NCBI RefSeq assembly: GCF_034479615.1
Contig: NZ_CP140255.1
Span: 248,001-312,000 of the forward strand
DNA from: Vreelandella neptunia
GTDB lineage: Bacteria; Pseudomonadota; Gammaproteobacteria; Pseudomonadales; Halomonadaceae
DNA length: 64,000 nucleotides
Direction: 5' to 3'
This document shows positions 8,931 through 16,397 of this stretch, one piece after another (the stretch's first letter is position 1; the number at the start of each line of letters is the position of its first letter). The notes beneath the pieces were generated by a model. The model was given only the letters and a program-made list of their open reading frames with translations, searched no databases and was not told the origin of the DNA. Position numbers and translations under genes: made by a program.

Positions 8931-10117
8931 GGTTGCTGTTTCCCTGATCCGTTGGCTGCTTTCAGGGAGGCACGGCGAGCACTGGCGGTAGCGAAGCGAC
9001 CCTCAGGTAAGGCAATGCTGGGGTCTGAAGTGATATGTTCCATGGGTACCCCATGGTGTTGCAGCCATCCTTCAAAACCAGGGTGTGCAAACACACACTC
9101 AGCCCGTGTATCCGCGTCGGTGTCATCACTCACCCGTAGCACATCCATGAGCATCAGCGTTGCGAGGTCACTGGAAAGTTGTGAACTGATCTCGAAGAAA
9201 ACCGAAAGGCGTTGTTCCTGCTGACGGTTATCGCCTTGCCACAGGTAATTCGCCACTGAGGCACAGAAGGTTAGCTGCTGATCGATACGCTCAGGAATCG
9301 CGACGGCGATTTCACCCCGCAACATCGCTGGAATATCGAAACGTTGATGAGTCATCTGACGAAAAGCCATGAGCTCCGTACAGGCTGATTCACCGACAAG
9401 ACCTGAGATCATTAGTCGTTGGGTAACGTCATCAAGCTCAATATTCGTCTTGAGCAAAGAAGCCGCCCGTTCCCACGAGCGCGGTGAAGGCCATCCACGC
9501 TGACAGTTGGCGTCGTTGACTAGCAGGTACTCGGGCTTGAAGCGTAAGAATGCCACCACATCCGCATGCAGCCCTTTAGAGACGGCGTAAGCGCCCCACG
9601 CCTCGATATCGGCTTTGATCTCTAAATGCATCAATCGATTGGCAAGCGCCGATGACATGGGGACGGAAACAGCACGATCTTCTGCGCGGTTACCTGCGCC
9701 CATCATTAGCCAGCCATCGGGTAGTGTGTAGATATCGCCTAGACGACGATCCAGCAGTAACTCGTAGGCTGCCACCTGCAATGAGCGATCTGCCGCTGGG
9801 AGTTCGTCGAACAGCACAATGCCCCGGCTATCGGGATCACTTGGCCATGAGCTCGCTACTAACCATTTCACACTGTCACCGTCAGGAACCGGGATGCCGC
9901 GCATATCCACTGGTTCCATTTGTGAAAGACGCACATCAATGAAATGAATGCCTAACTGTTGGCAGAGCTCACGCACTACCTGACTTTTGCCAATGCCAGG
10001 TGGCCCCCACAGCATAATCGGGGCAATTTCCTGGGGAGAGCCTGGAGACGACCACAACAGCTGTAGCTGGGTCTCAATGATACGACGGGCTTGAAAAAGA
10101 CTGGTGGCAAGCGACAT
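8927..10117 (-). CDS. MoxR-family AAA+ ATPase
   Basis: A 396-residue AAA+ protein. Walker A is G-P-P-G-I-G-K-S (38-45), Walker B is I-V-L-F-D-E (DE at 104-105), sensor 1 is G-A-G-N, and an arginine-bearing S-S-A-L-A-N-R-L motif follows. MoxR ATPases remodel or chaperone client proteins, usually with a VWA partner; here the VWA-metallopeptidase gene follows with a 4-bp overlap. The LRR-like gene lies about 77 bp upstream on the same strand. The last ~60 residues are not recognised and may bind a partner. All catalytic motifs appear intact. Confidence 0.9.
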   Translation of the reverse strand: MSLATSLFQARRIIETQLQLLWSSPGSPQEIAPIMLWGPPGIGKSQVVRELCQQLGIHFIDVRLSQMEPVDMRGIPVPDGDSVKWLVASSWPSDPDSRGIVLFDELPAADRSLQVAAYELLLDRRLGDIYTLPDGWLMMGAGNRAEDRAVSVPMSSALANRLMHLEIKADIEAWGAYAVSKGLHADVVAFLRFKPEYLLVNDANCQRGWPSPRSWERAASLLKTNIELDDVTQRLMISGLVGESACTELMAFRQMTHQRFDIPAMLRGEIAVAIPERIDQQLTFCASVANYLWQGDNRQQEQRLSVFFEISSQLSSDLATLMLMDVLRVSDDTDADTRAECVFAHPGFEGWLQHHGVPMEHITSDPSIALPEGRFATASARRASLKAANGSGKQQP

Positions 10118-10194
10118 AGCGTCTCCTTAATGGTGTGACCCCTGTAGAGTAAAGGGCTCACACGACGCCACTTGTCGCTTTCGCTATTTTTAAT

Positions 10195-11931
10195 TCAGAC
10201 TGCCCGTGAAATCGCCAGTGCTATCGCTTTAGCACGATAGTGATCCGCTTCACGTGCGTCATCGCAACGCTCTTCCCGCCAGTACCAAGGGCGTTGTGCG
10301 ATGTTTAATAGGCATGCACGAATTTCGGGGTGATGACATCCGATTCTCACCAGGACATCCACTAGGTCTTTAAGATGCAGGAGTTGTTCGCAGGCAGCTA
10401 AATAAGCACGATCCAGTCGTTGATACCTTCCATAGCGCGCACTTAACATTCGCGCCTGTGATGCCCAGTTAACAGCTCTCAACGGCTCTTTCGCTGACAT
10501 GACGTCCATGACCTCACACCACAAATCGAGCTCATCGTTATGAGTTAAGTCGGAATGCCGCGCCATGGCATAAACTACTGCCTGCATGGCCAATCCATCA
10601 GGTTTGTTAGCACAGGCTCTCACCATGGCATGGCGGTAGTAAAATGCTTCGGGAACTACCGGTGCACAGTTCGCCCATAGCTGGTAGTCCGACTGCCAGC
10701 CCTCACGACATAAATCATCGGGCAACTGCCACTTCCAATGACTTAAAGCGACAGCCGTCTTAGATGTTGAATCACGTCGGCGTTTTGTACGAAACGCGAG
10801 ATGCATTGCTGATAGATCAAGGCGAATTTTCCAAAGCTGTTCCAGTGGTGCACCCAGTTCGCTCAATTGCTGAAGGAGCTGTAACGCCTTTACACAAGGA
10901 GCTGAGGGTGACATCGAAGGGATCAATTTCGCCAGTTTTACCATGATGACGTCTGGGTACTGTGGATAAGCACTGACCAGCGATTTGACCATCGATTCAT
11001 CCACAACGACGGTAGCAACACCGAGCAATGATTCTGGCACCGCGCCTTCGCACTGTACGGTTGTCATTGGCGCTAATGTCACCTTTTTTAATGACGGACA
11101 GTGCAGCACTGATAGCTCAGTGGGTTCATTGATGTCGAGCGCTTCAACTTTAGAATGGCATAACATCAATCGTTCGCTGGTCATCGCTATTCGTAAAGTA
11201 TCAGCCCGTTGCGCGACATGAGACAGATGTAGATCAGTCACGCTCCCTGAAAGCAGCGTAAGGGAATGACAGTCACGCAGATAAAGGCTTGTGGTGGGTG
11301 AATGGATATCCACTGAACGTAGCTCTGGCAATGCCTGTGCTTCGATCTGAGGCAGTTGGCTACTAAGGGATACTATGGACAAGGTCTCAAGCTGATTCCC
11401 ACCTGAGAGGTAACAAAAACGTACCTGGGGGGCGTCAATCACAAGGTGCGGTGTGGCGGGGGATAATATGATCCAGCACTCAGCCTTACGTGATAAAAAG
11501 GCTTGGGAAATGTCCTTAAGGTGATGACTGACCCATACCCCTTGCCAAGGAGCCCCGGCGCTATTAGCTGAGAATTGTCCCGAAGACCAGCAAGCATCGA
11601 AGAGCTCAACCCAACCTTCTACCTGCAAAGAAGGCATGTGATGTCCGCTATCAAAATGAATAACGGCACCACTACCATGATGAGGAACATGTATGCGTTG
11701 CAGAGAAGGGCAATTTTGAAGTGTGATGTGACAGTCTGATTGGCACAGAGATAAATCAAGACAGACCAATGAAGTACAGTCCACCACGTCAAGATACTGA
11801 AGTTGTGGAGATACAATGGAGATGGACATACCACCATGCCCGATTAACTCACCACCGCCATTGCTATCTACGTCTACCTCAACCAACGAAACGTGCTTGT
11901 CATGACATGTCGGGATATCGGCTTCCTGCAT
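10195..11931 (-). CDS. Unknown protein with leucine-rich-repeat/solenoid-like N-terminus
   Basis: A 578-residue protein I do not recognise as a named family. Roughly residues 35-320 show irregular repeats of about 20 residues, of the form L-x-x-L-x-V-x-x-C-x-S-L, with C/N and paired L/V positions (for example C-T-S-L-V-C-L-D-L, C-P-S-L-Q-R-I-H-V, C-H-S-L-T-L-L, C-P-S-L-K-K-V-T-L). These resemble a leucine-rich or beta-solenoid array. The remainder is basic (R-T-K-R-R-R) then helical and rich in W, A and C. No signal peptide is seen, so it is likely cytoplasmic. Its position between a winged-helix regulator and a MoxR/VWA pair suggests it is the target-recognition or effector subunit of that machine (inference). 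Confidence 0.75.
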   Translation of the reverse strand: MQEADIPTCHDKHVSLVEVDVDSNGGGELIGHGGMSISIVSPQLQYLDVVDCTSLVCLDLSLCQSDCHITLQNCPSLQRIHVPHHGSGAVIHFDSGHHMPSLQVEGWVELFDACWSSGQFSANSAGAPWQGVWVSHHLKDISQAFLSRKAECWIILSPATPHLVIDAPQVRFCYLSGGNQLETLSIVSLSSQLPQIEAQALPELRSVDIHSPTTSLYLRDCHSLTLLSGSVTDLHLSHVAQRADTLRIAMTSERLMLCHSKVEALDINEPTELSVLHCPSLKKVTLAPMTTVQCEGAVPESLLGVATVVVDESMVKSLVSAYPQYPDVIMVKLAKLIPSMSPSAPCVKALQLLQQLSELGAPLEQLWKIRLDLSAMHLAFRTKRRRDSTSKTAVALSHWKWQLPDDLCREGWQSDYQLWANCAPVVPEAFYYRHAMVRACANKPDGLAMQAVVYAMARHSDLTHNDELDLWCEVMDVMSAKEPLRAVNWASQARMLSARYGRYQRLDRAYLAACEQLLHLKDLVDVLVRIGCHHPEIRACLLNIAQRPWYWREERCDDAREADHYRAKAIALAISRAV

Positions 11932-12004
11932 CTCACGCGCTCTCTTCTTTGCAAAGCGACAGAATAGCCGGTGAGAGCGACAAAGAATGGCCTAAAAATA
12001 GTCT

Positions 12005-12313
12005 TTAGGCAGCTACTTTGGATGAGAAATGGGAATTGCTGAAATCAGATGACCAGTCACTGGGCACAGGCAAGTCGATTTGATACTGATGATCCAACGA
12101 CCACCGATAGGGTCGTGTGGATTCATCACATAGAATAGGAAAGTGAAGGCTTAAGCGTTCTGACAAGTCACGCTGAATAGATCGTTGTGTTAGATAAATC
12201 CCACGTTGCTCAAGAAGCTGTAGTAGCTCAGGCGTTGTGATGTAACGTGGGTAGGAGGGAATTGATTGGAGAATGGTTATATATCGATAGAAGACACCTG
12301 CGAAATCGGACAT
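12005..12313 (-). CDS. Stand-alone winged-helix regulator (WYL-protein N-terminus-like)
   Basis: A 102-residue protein. The segment I-T-T-P-E-L-L-Q-L-L-E-Q-R-G-I-Y-L-T-Q-R-S-I-Q-R-D-L is the winged HTH found at the N-terminus of YafY/WYL transcriptional regulators, followed by the usual F-P-I-L-C-D and Y-R-W-S wing. The protein stops where the WYL ligand-binding domain would begin, so it is either naturally short or a truncation. A GAGGAG ribosome site precedes ATG 12313. It is the first gene of the minus-strand module, 73 bp before the LRR-like gene, and is probably its regulator. WYL regulators often control defence modules (established for some). Confidence 0.75.
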   Translation of the reverse strand: MSDFAGVFYRYITILQSIPSYPRYITTPELLQLLEQRGIYLTQRSIQRDLSERLSLHFPILCDESTRPYRWSLDHQYQIDLPVPSDWSSDFSNSHFSSKVAA

Positions 12314-12418
12314 AGCTCACTCCTCAGATAAATCTATCGTTTTATGATGACAATAAAATTGTACTGAATTATAACTCATAAATGAATAACTTCCAACAAG
12401 GTGTGAGTTTAAATTAAT

Positions 12419-12964
12419 TCACTGAAATCTCCGCCCTTTAAGAGTTAATTGTTGATATAAAACCGGATTTATTTTTTCTTCCATTTCTTTTGTAATGTAA
12501 TTTGCAAGGCGATCAATATCATAAATCTTCTCAAACCATCGATTTTCTATTGTGAGTTTTGCTTTTGAAGGTGATGTGGTATTTGAGCTGCAACGCATCC
12601 AGGCTTCATGTACTTTTTCAGGTAAATTAAAATCCTTTAAAATGTTTTCATTCGTAATTCGACTTCTAACATCTTCAATCAAAAGATGGACGTGAAGCCC
12701 ACCAGACTTATGGTGCTCAGCTACGGAGTAGCAATTTACTCTTTTTTTGGAACGACTACCAAAAACCATAGCGCTCAAAACATTAATAAATTTACCCACT
12801 ATTGCTTCAACTTTATCACGTGATTCTATTTTATTATTGAAAGTCAGCGTAAAAAAATATTGCCATTGATACGAGCAGATATCAGACACTGTCTCCTGTC
12901 GAAATTTCATTAATTGCGCTTCACTCATATAGCTTAAATCTCTTTCTTTTTTTAATGTGCTCAT
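12419..12964 (-). CDS. HUH-superfamily replication initiator or nickase-like protein
   Basis: About 181 residues from ATG 12964; that start lies a few bases after AGGAG, whereas ATG 12970 abuts it. The three Rep/HUH motifs are in order: motif 1 F-F-T-L-T-F (near residues 39-44), motif 2 G-G-L-H-V-H-L-L-I with the H-x-H metal ligands (93 and 95, counted from ATG 12970), and motif 3 Y-I-T-K with a single catalytic Tyr (158) and Lys (161). Such enzymes nick one strand and start rolling-circle replication of plasmids and filamentous or satellite phages. It sits in AT-rich DNA upstream of the integrase, suggesting a replicating integrated element. It lacks features of REP-associated transposases that I can see. 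Confidence 0.7.
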   Translation of the reverse strand: MSTLKKERDLSYMSEAQLMKFRQETVSDICSYQWQYFFTLTFNNKIESRDKVEAIVGKFINVLSAMVFGSRSKKRVNCYSVAEHHKSGGLHVHLLIEDVRSRITNENILKDFNLPEKVHEAWMRCSSNTTSPSKAKLTIENRWFEKIYDIDRLANYITKEMEEKINPVLYQQLTLKGRRFQ

Positions 12965-12970
12965 TATCAT

Positions 12971-13349
12971 CTCCTATATGATGTTTGTCAGTGAACATTT
13001 GATTGCATGATGCGTGTCCAGTAAATTCTCTATTTTGTCAAATATATATTTATAATATTGGTTAATATTGTATATGTTATTGAATTAATGATATTGTTAA
13101 TCTATTGTTTATATAGTTATGTTAAGCTATAGTTATTAATATTATGTTTAATTTTTATTATTATTTTACTTATATTTAGACAATTACTTCCACCAAGACA
13201 TTCTTTGAAAAGAACATCTAAACCAAGTCCTATACAGCATTTGCAAAAGTCACCTTATGTGTTAAGTTTGCATGTCATCTGTAGAAACCAATATGTACTT
13301 CATCAAAGTGCATTTTTAACAGCTTGAGTATTTGATGAACTCTTCCAAT
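12971..13349. other. AT-rich non-coding region
   Basis: No gene is seen. Bases about 13030-13190 are almost wholly A and T, with many TTAATATT/ATATTG-like near-repeats, as in DNA-unwinding regions of origins or promoters bound by H-NS-type silencers. The last 150 bp have more mixed composition but no recognisable gene. Confidence 0.6.
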
Positions 13350-13406
13350 CATCCTCCTGCTTAGGGCGTTCGTGAACAATGCAAACAGCCTGGAAGCAGG
13401 AGGATG
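13350..13406. repeat. Perfect 13-bp hairpin carrying a ribosome-binding sequence
   Basis: CATCCTCCTGCTT (13350-13362) and AAGCAGGAGGATG (13394-13406) are exact reverse complements around a 31-nt loop. The right arm contains AGGAGG followed at once by ATGAATG, so in RNA the hairpin would hide a strong Shine-Dalgarno sequence and two ATGs. A 43-codon frame opens at 13404 and runs into the next gene in another frame. Confidence 0.7.
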
Positions 13407-13491
13407 AATGTATTTATCTCCCAAAATATGGATAATGTTAAAACTGGCTTATCCAGCCTGAAATTTTCTATTAGCAAATGTGAGATGTCTC

Positions 13492-13872
13492 ATGGCTACC
13501 ACAGGAAAACAACGCTACGAAGCAGTTCAAGCTGTTGATAGTGAAAGAAGAAGAGAAGGGAGTTGGCGGAAGAAGGGCAACAGAATCACTCAGGTCAAGG
13601 CATGTAAAAAAGTTGATATCTCTACGCATCAGTATCGAAAGTGGAAGGCGATCATTAGTAAAAATGTGAGCAAGCCATTAGATGAAATCTACAGACTGCT
13701 AGAAGATAAACGTTATGCACCTAACAAGCTTACTGCTCAACAAGAAGAAATTGTAATAAAGTACGCGGAGGAGTTTCCTGATAAAAGTTATCGTGAGATA
13801 GCGAAAAATATTGAAGAAGAAGTAGGGAGAAAACTACACCACGGTACTGTTAGTTCAATACTTAAAAAATAA
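13492..13872 (+). CDS. Small HTH protein of unknown function
   Basis: About 126 residues from ATG 13492; a GTG at 13480 is the alternative and no strong ribosome site separates them. It appears to hold two helix-turn-helix-like segments: I-T-Q-V-K-A-C-K-K-V-D-I-S-T-H-Q-Y-R-K-W-K, and a C-terminal one, S-Y-R-E-I-A-K-N-I-E-E-E-V-G with H-H-G-T-V-S-S-I-L-K-K. The first resembles transposase-type HTHs, but no catalytic domain follows. It is lysine-rich and probably binds DNA. A 7-bp stem (TTTATAC...GTATAAA) follows the stop. Its role, perhaps regulation of the surrounding element, is inference. Confidence 0.6.
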   Translation: MATTGKQRYEAVQAVDSERRREGSWRKKGNRITQVKACKKVDISTHQYRKWKAIISKNVSKPLDEIYRLLEDKRYAPNKLTAQQEEIVIKYAEEFPDKSYREIAKNIEEEVGRKLHHGTVSSILKK

Positions 13873-14334
13873 ATGTTTATACGCACTGGTGTATAAAAAT
13901 TGATTATTGAGCCAGTGGTTATGCTTGTTCTCTATTATAGTGTTTAGGTAGGGCGTAATATAATAATATATTACCAAAATGTACACTCTGATAAAGCTAA
14001 AAAAATACAATCAAATAAATTATTAGAAAGCTCGTTGTGAATATGGTTTTTTGCTGTTAATAAAGCAGTTGTGTTCTCAATAATAAATTGAATATATGAT
14101 TTGGCTTGTATGATATTTTTATAGCTGTTTGTTTTCTGCACATAGCCCAAATGAGGTGTATTTTGCGTTCGTTATTACTTACCTAGTGGTTGCTTGTTAA
14201 ATCGCTGTGTATGGCTTATATTTACGTAGCCATATTCTAATTATGTAACATAAAACGTAACGTTATACCCTATAAAGAGTATATAGGATTAAATGTTACA
14301 CTTTTGAGTGCAACTCATTGATTTGGAAGTGATT

Positions 14335-14391
14335 GCGATTATTAATGCGAATAGCGATGTGTGTTTATCGCTAATTCGCATTGATGATTGC
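14335..14391. repeat. Structured repeat, copy A
   Basis: AATGCGAATAGCGAT (14344-14358) pairs with ATCGCTAATTCGCATT (14367-14382) with a single bulged base, around the loop GTGTGTTT. The stem extends outwards by nine more pairs if G-T wobbles are allowed (14335-14343 with 14383-14391), giving about 24 pairs. The ending ATTGATGATTGC and the inner TTAATGCG-AT are shared with copy B, 102 bp away. Confidence 0.7.
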
Positions 14392-14436
14392 ACGTGATAT
14401 GGCCGAAGGGCATACACGGCATAGCAATTAAGAAAC

Positions 14437-14500
14437 GCAATTGTTAATGCGTATCTCGAGTGGGGTTGGTGTATACCCGCTAATGAGTATTGATGATTGC
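14437..14500. repeat. Structured repeat, copy B
   Basis: GCAATTGTTAATGCGTAT (14437-14454) pairs with the region ending AATGAGTATTGATGATTGC (14482-14500), mostly through Watson-Crick pairs and G-T wobbles with one mismatch. An inner GTGGG/CCCGC stem lies towards the loop. The copy differs from copy A at several stem positions while keeping the fold, and shares ATTGATGATTGC exactly. Confidence 0.55.
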
Positions 14501-14628
14501 CCTTGGGATGTCTCGAATGACAAGCAACGCCTTCAGCTATCAATATAATCATCTAGTAATTGTGGTGCTATCCAACTCGCTTCGCATCGTTGTCTAGGGA
14601 ATTCGCGTTACTCCCTCTGGTGCGTAAC

Positions 14629-14675
14629 ACAAATTCAGCTCTTTATACATGAAACGGGAATAGCAGTGAATTTGT
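14629..14675. repeat. Inverted repeat
   Basis: ACAAATTCA (14629-14637) and TGAATTTGT (14667-14675) are perfect complements, with GCT/AGC pairing further in. It lies just downstream of the structured repeats and may belong to the same origin-like or RNA-coding segment. Confidence 0.5.
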
Positions 14676-15480
14676 ATTTGGTCTGTTGTAACTAAGTACA
14701 CATATACATATTGTCGTGATTAAAGTAATTACTGTTGCTACATGTAAATTTAAATTATTGGATTAATGGGTTGATTTTTTAAATTCCTATTAATAGGTAT
14801 TAAATTCAATTTGATAAATTATGATTCATAATAAAGAACTACCATGACCAATATGCATGAGTGGTTGTGTACATGAGTAATTGCTAACCAAAGCGATGGA
14901 ATATGGGAATGGCTTGTATAAACCACTGGTGCCAATTTAAAGCGTTTCGAAAGCACCCAGTAGGTAGGTATAGGTAAGCATCCTAAATGGCTTTAAAACG
15001 AGTCACAGGGAAGGAGGTGGATGTAATTCAGGCTCTATGCTGGGCGAGGTGTATGATGCACACAATGAACTGGCGTATGTAAGAACTAAGCTGACGTTCG
15101 TCAGGCAGACAACACAGCAGCTATGCATTCGAATTTTTCAGAGTTTCATAGCATACAATGACTATCGTATGGTGTAGCTATACGCCAGAATAATCATGCA
15201 CCATCAAGTAATCTCCGACGTGCGGGATATTCCGCGTATTTTTAAAAAAATGGGGTACCGTTTGGGTTACGTAATTTAAAAAATGCCTTTATAAAACTAA
15301 TAATACATTAAAAGCTTGTGTAAATGGAGTTGAATGGTTTCAGGAAACATATGAACAATATAAATTATTTAAGTATCTTAACAAAGAGATAGAAAAGGGG
15401 CGCTCAACTTTTTTGTTTGAAAATGTTTGTATGAGCAGTAGAAAATAATTTTAATTATTAGATAAATTACCTGCATTTTC

Positions 15481-16239
15481 TTAGCCTTTCATTTTTTCTT
15501 TCATGGCTTTGTTTGCTTCACTAAATATTGTTTCCAAATTTCTTCTGCTTAAACCATCTACATCCCGATATTTTTTATTTTCAGTTATAGCTATTATGAT
15601 TGAGTCTTGAGTGTGGTTTTTCTTTGGTTCGTTTTTTAAAACATCTAGTAGTGCTGCCACCGCTAATAAGCGAGATGGTAATTGATCATTAACTGTCGAA
15701 ATTATTTTTTCGCAGTTAATATTTTCTGTAGATAGTAATTTTTCAATATCAGTTTTTAAAATTAACATTTGACTTTTTACTGGTGGTTCTGGAAAAGGCA
15801 TATCGTCAAAAGAAAATGATGTTACTCCTAATGATAAGTATTTAATATTGAATGGTGTAAAAAGCGAATCACCATTTATGCTTTTTAAATACCATTTTTC
15901 TTTTTTTGTACGTATGTAGTAATAAAAACCAGAAATTAAAACTTCTTTGTTTATCTCAGCAATATATTCATTTAAAGGGGAAAAATGGTGAGATAAGCTA
16001 TAGTTTAAAACATCGTTCTCAAGGTTTGATGTTTGTACATTAGGCATTATTTCATTAATTAATGGCCAAGCCCGATAATTTTCAACCTTTATTACTGGTG
16101 TGAGTTTTTTGTTATTTATAAGCATATTTATATATTCAATTGAGAAATCCTCTTTAGTTTTTAGTGACATTAAATCAGCAGCTTCTTCGAAGTTGTAAGC
16201 ATCGAGACTTTCGAGTATTTTTAGTTTCTTTGAGTTCAT
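15481..16239 (-). CDS. Unknown 252-residue protein beside the integrase
   Basis: Not recognised as a named family. It starts at ATG 16239 after AGGGGAA and ends with a charged helix. The N-terminus (L-D-A-Y-N-F-E-E-A-A-D-L-M-S) looks helical. The middle contains an aromatic stretch G-F-Y-Y-Y-I and P-F-P-E-P-P. The C-terminus (L-S-R-R-N-L-E-T-I-F-S-E-A-N-K-A-M-K) resembles a short domain often seen at the end of uncharacterised proteins encoded next to integrases (impression from memory). Low G+C and lysine/isoleucine-rich composition match the island, not the core genome. It is probably cytoplasmic. A regulatory or cargo role is possible. Confidence 0.7.
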   Translation of the reverse strand: MNSKKLKILESLDAYNFEEAADLMSLKTKEDFSIEYINMLINNKKLTPVIKVENYRAWPLINEIMPNVQTSNLENDVLNYSLSHHFSPLNEYIAEINKEVLISGFYYYIRTKKEKWYLKSINGDSLFTPFNIKYLSLGVTSFSFDDMPFPEPPVKSQMLILKTDIEKLLSTENINCEKIISTVNDQLPSRLLAVAALLDVLKNEPKKNHTQDSIIIAITENKKYRDVDGLSRRNLETIFSEANKAMKEKMKG

Positions 16240-16360
16240 GCTATTCCCCTGTTGTTTCTTAGTTTAAGTTTTGTTTAATTGCTTATGCAAAAGTAAAACA
16301 GGCATAAAGCACCAGTAAATGACTGATTTTCCTGGTCTGAAATGCACGAAAAATTAAGCA

Positions 16361-16379
16361 TAAGCACTTTGGGTGCTAA
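16361..16379 (-). terminator. Possible terminator after the integrase gene
   Basis: TAAGCAC and GTGCTAA form a near-perfect stem just past the integrase stop. Read on the minus strand it is followed by TTAATTTTTC. The stem is short. Confidence 0.4.
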
Positions 16380-16397
16380 TGGTTAAATATTTTAAAT

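Larger units (their letters stand above)
13873..15480. other. 1.6-kb sparsely coding, AT-rich, hairpin-rich region
   Basis: No convincing gene is present. The region holds the paired hairpins at 14335-14500, a palindrome at 14629-14675, and smaller ones at 14408-14422 and 15091-15104 (CTGACG-TT-CGTCAG). Bases 15275-15448 form an open frame of 57 codons without a start, preceded by a stop; its composition (W-F-Q-E-T-Y-E-Q-Y-K-L-F-K-Y-L) looks protein-like and could be the 3' end of a decayed gene. A short frame of 31 codons begins with ATGGCTTTAAAACG near 14986. The region could hold an origin of replication, small RNAs, or remnants of lost genes. Confidence 0.5.

Noticed and set aside
12419-12964. 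REP-associated transposase (RAYT) or IS200-type transposase
   Set aside because: The H-x-H and Y-x-x-K arrangement and surroundings fit a replication initiator better; no REP hairpins or IS200-type ends flank the gene.
14335-14500. CRISPR array
   Set aside because: Only two imperfect copies, each self-complementary over its whole length, with no regular spacer and no cas genes.
14289-14552. 87-codon minus-strand open frame
   Set aside because: It runs straight across the two structured repeats, has no ribosome site, and its composition mirrors the hairpins; more likely a chance frame.
14290-14700. Retron non-coding RNA
   Set aside because: Long hairpins are suggestive, but no reverse transcriptase gene exists in the island.
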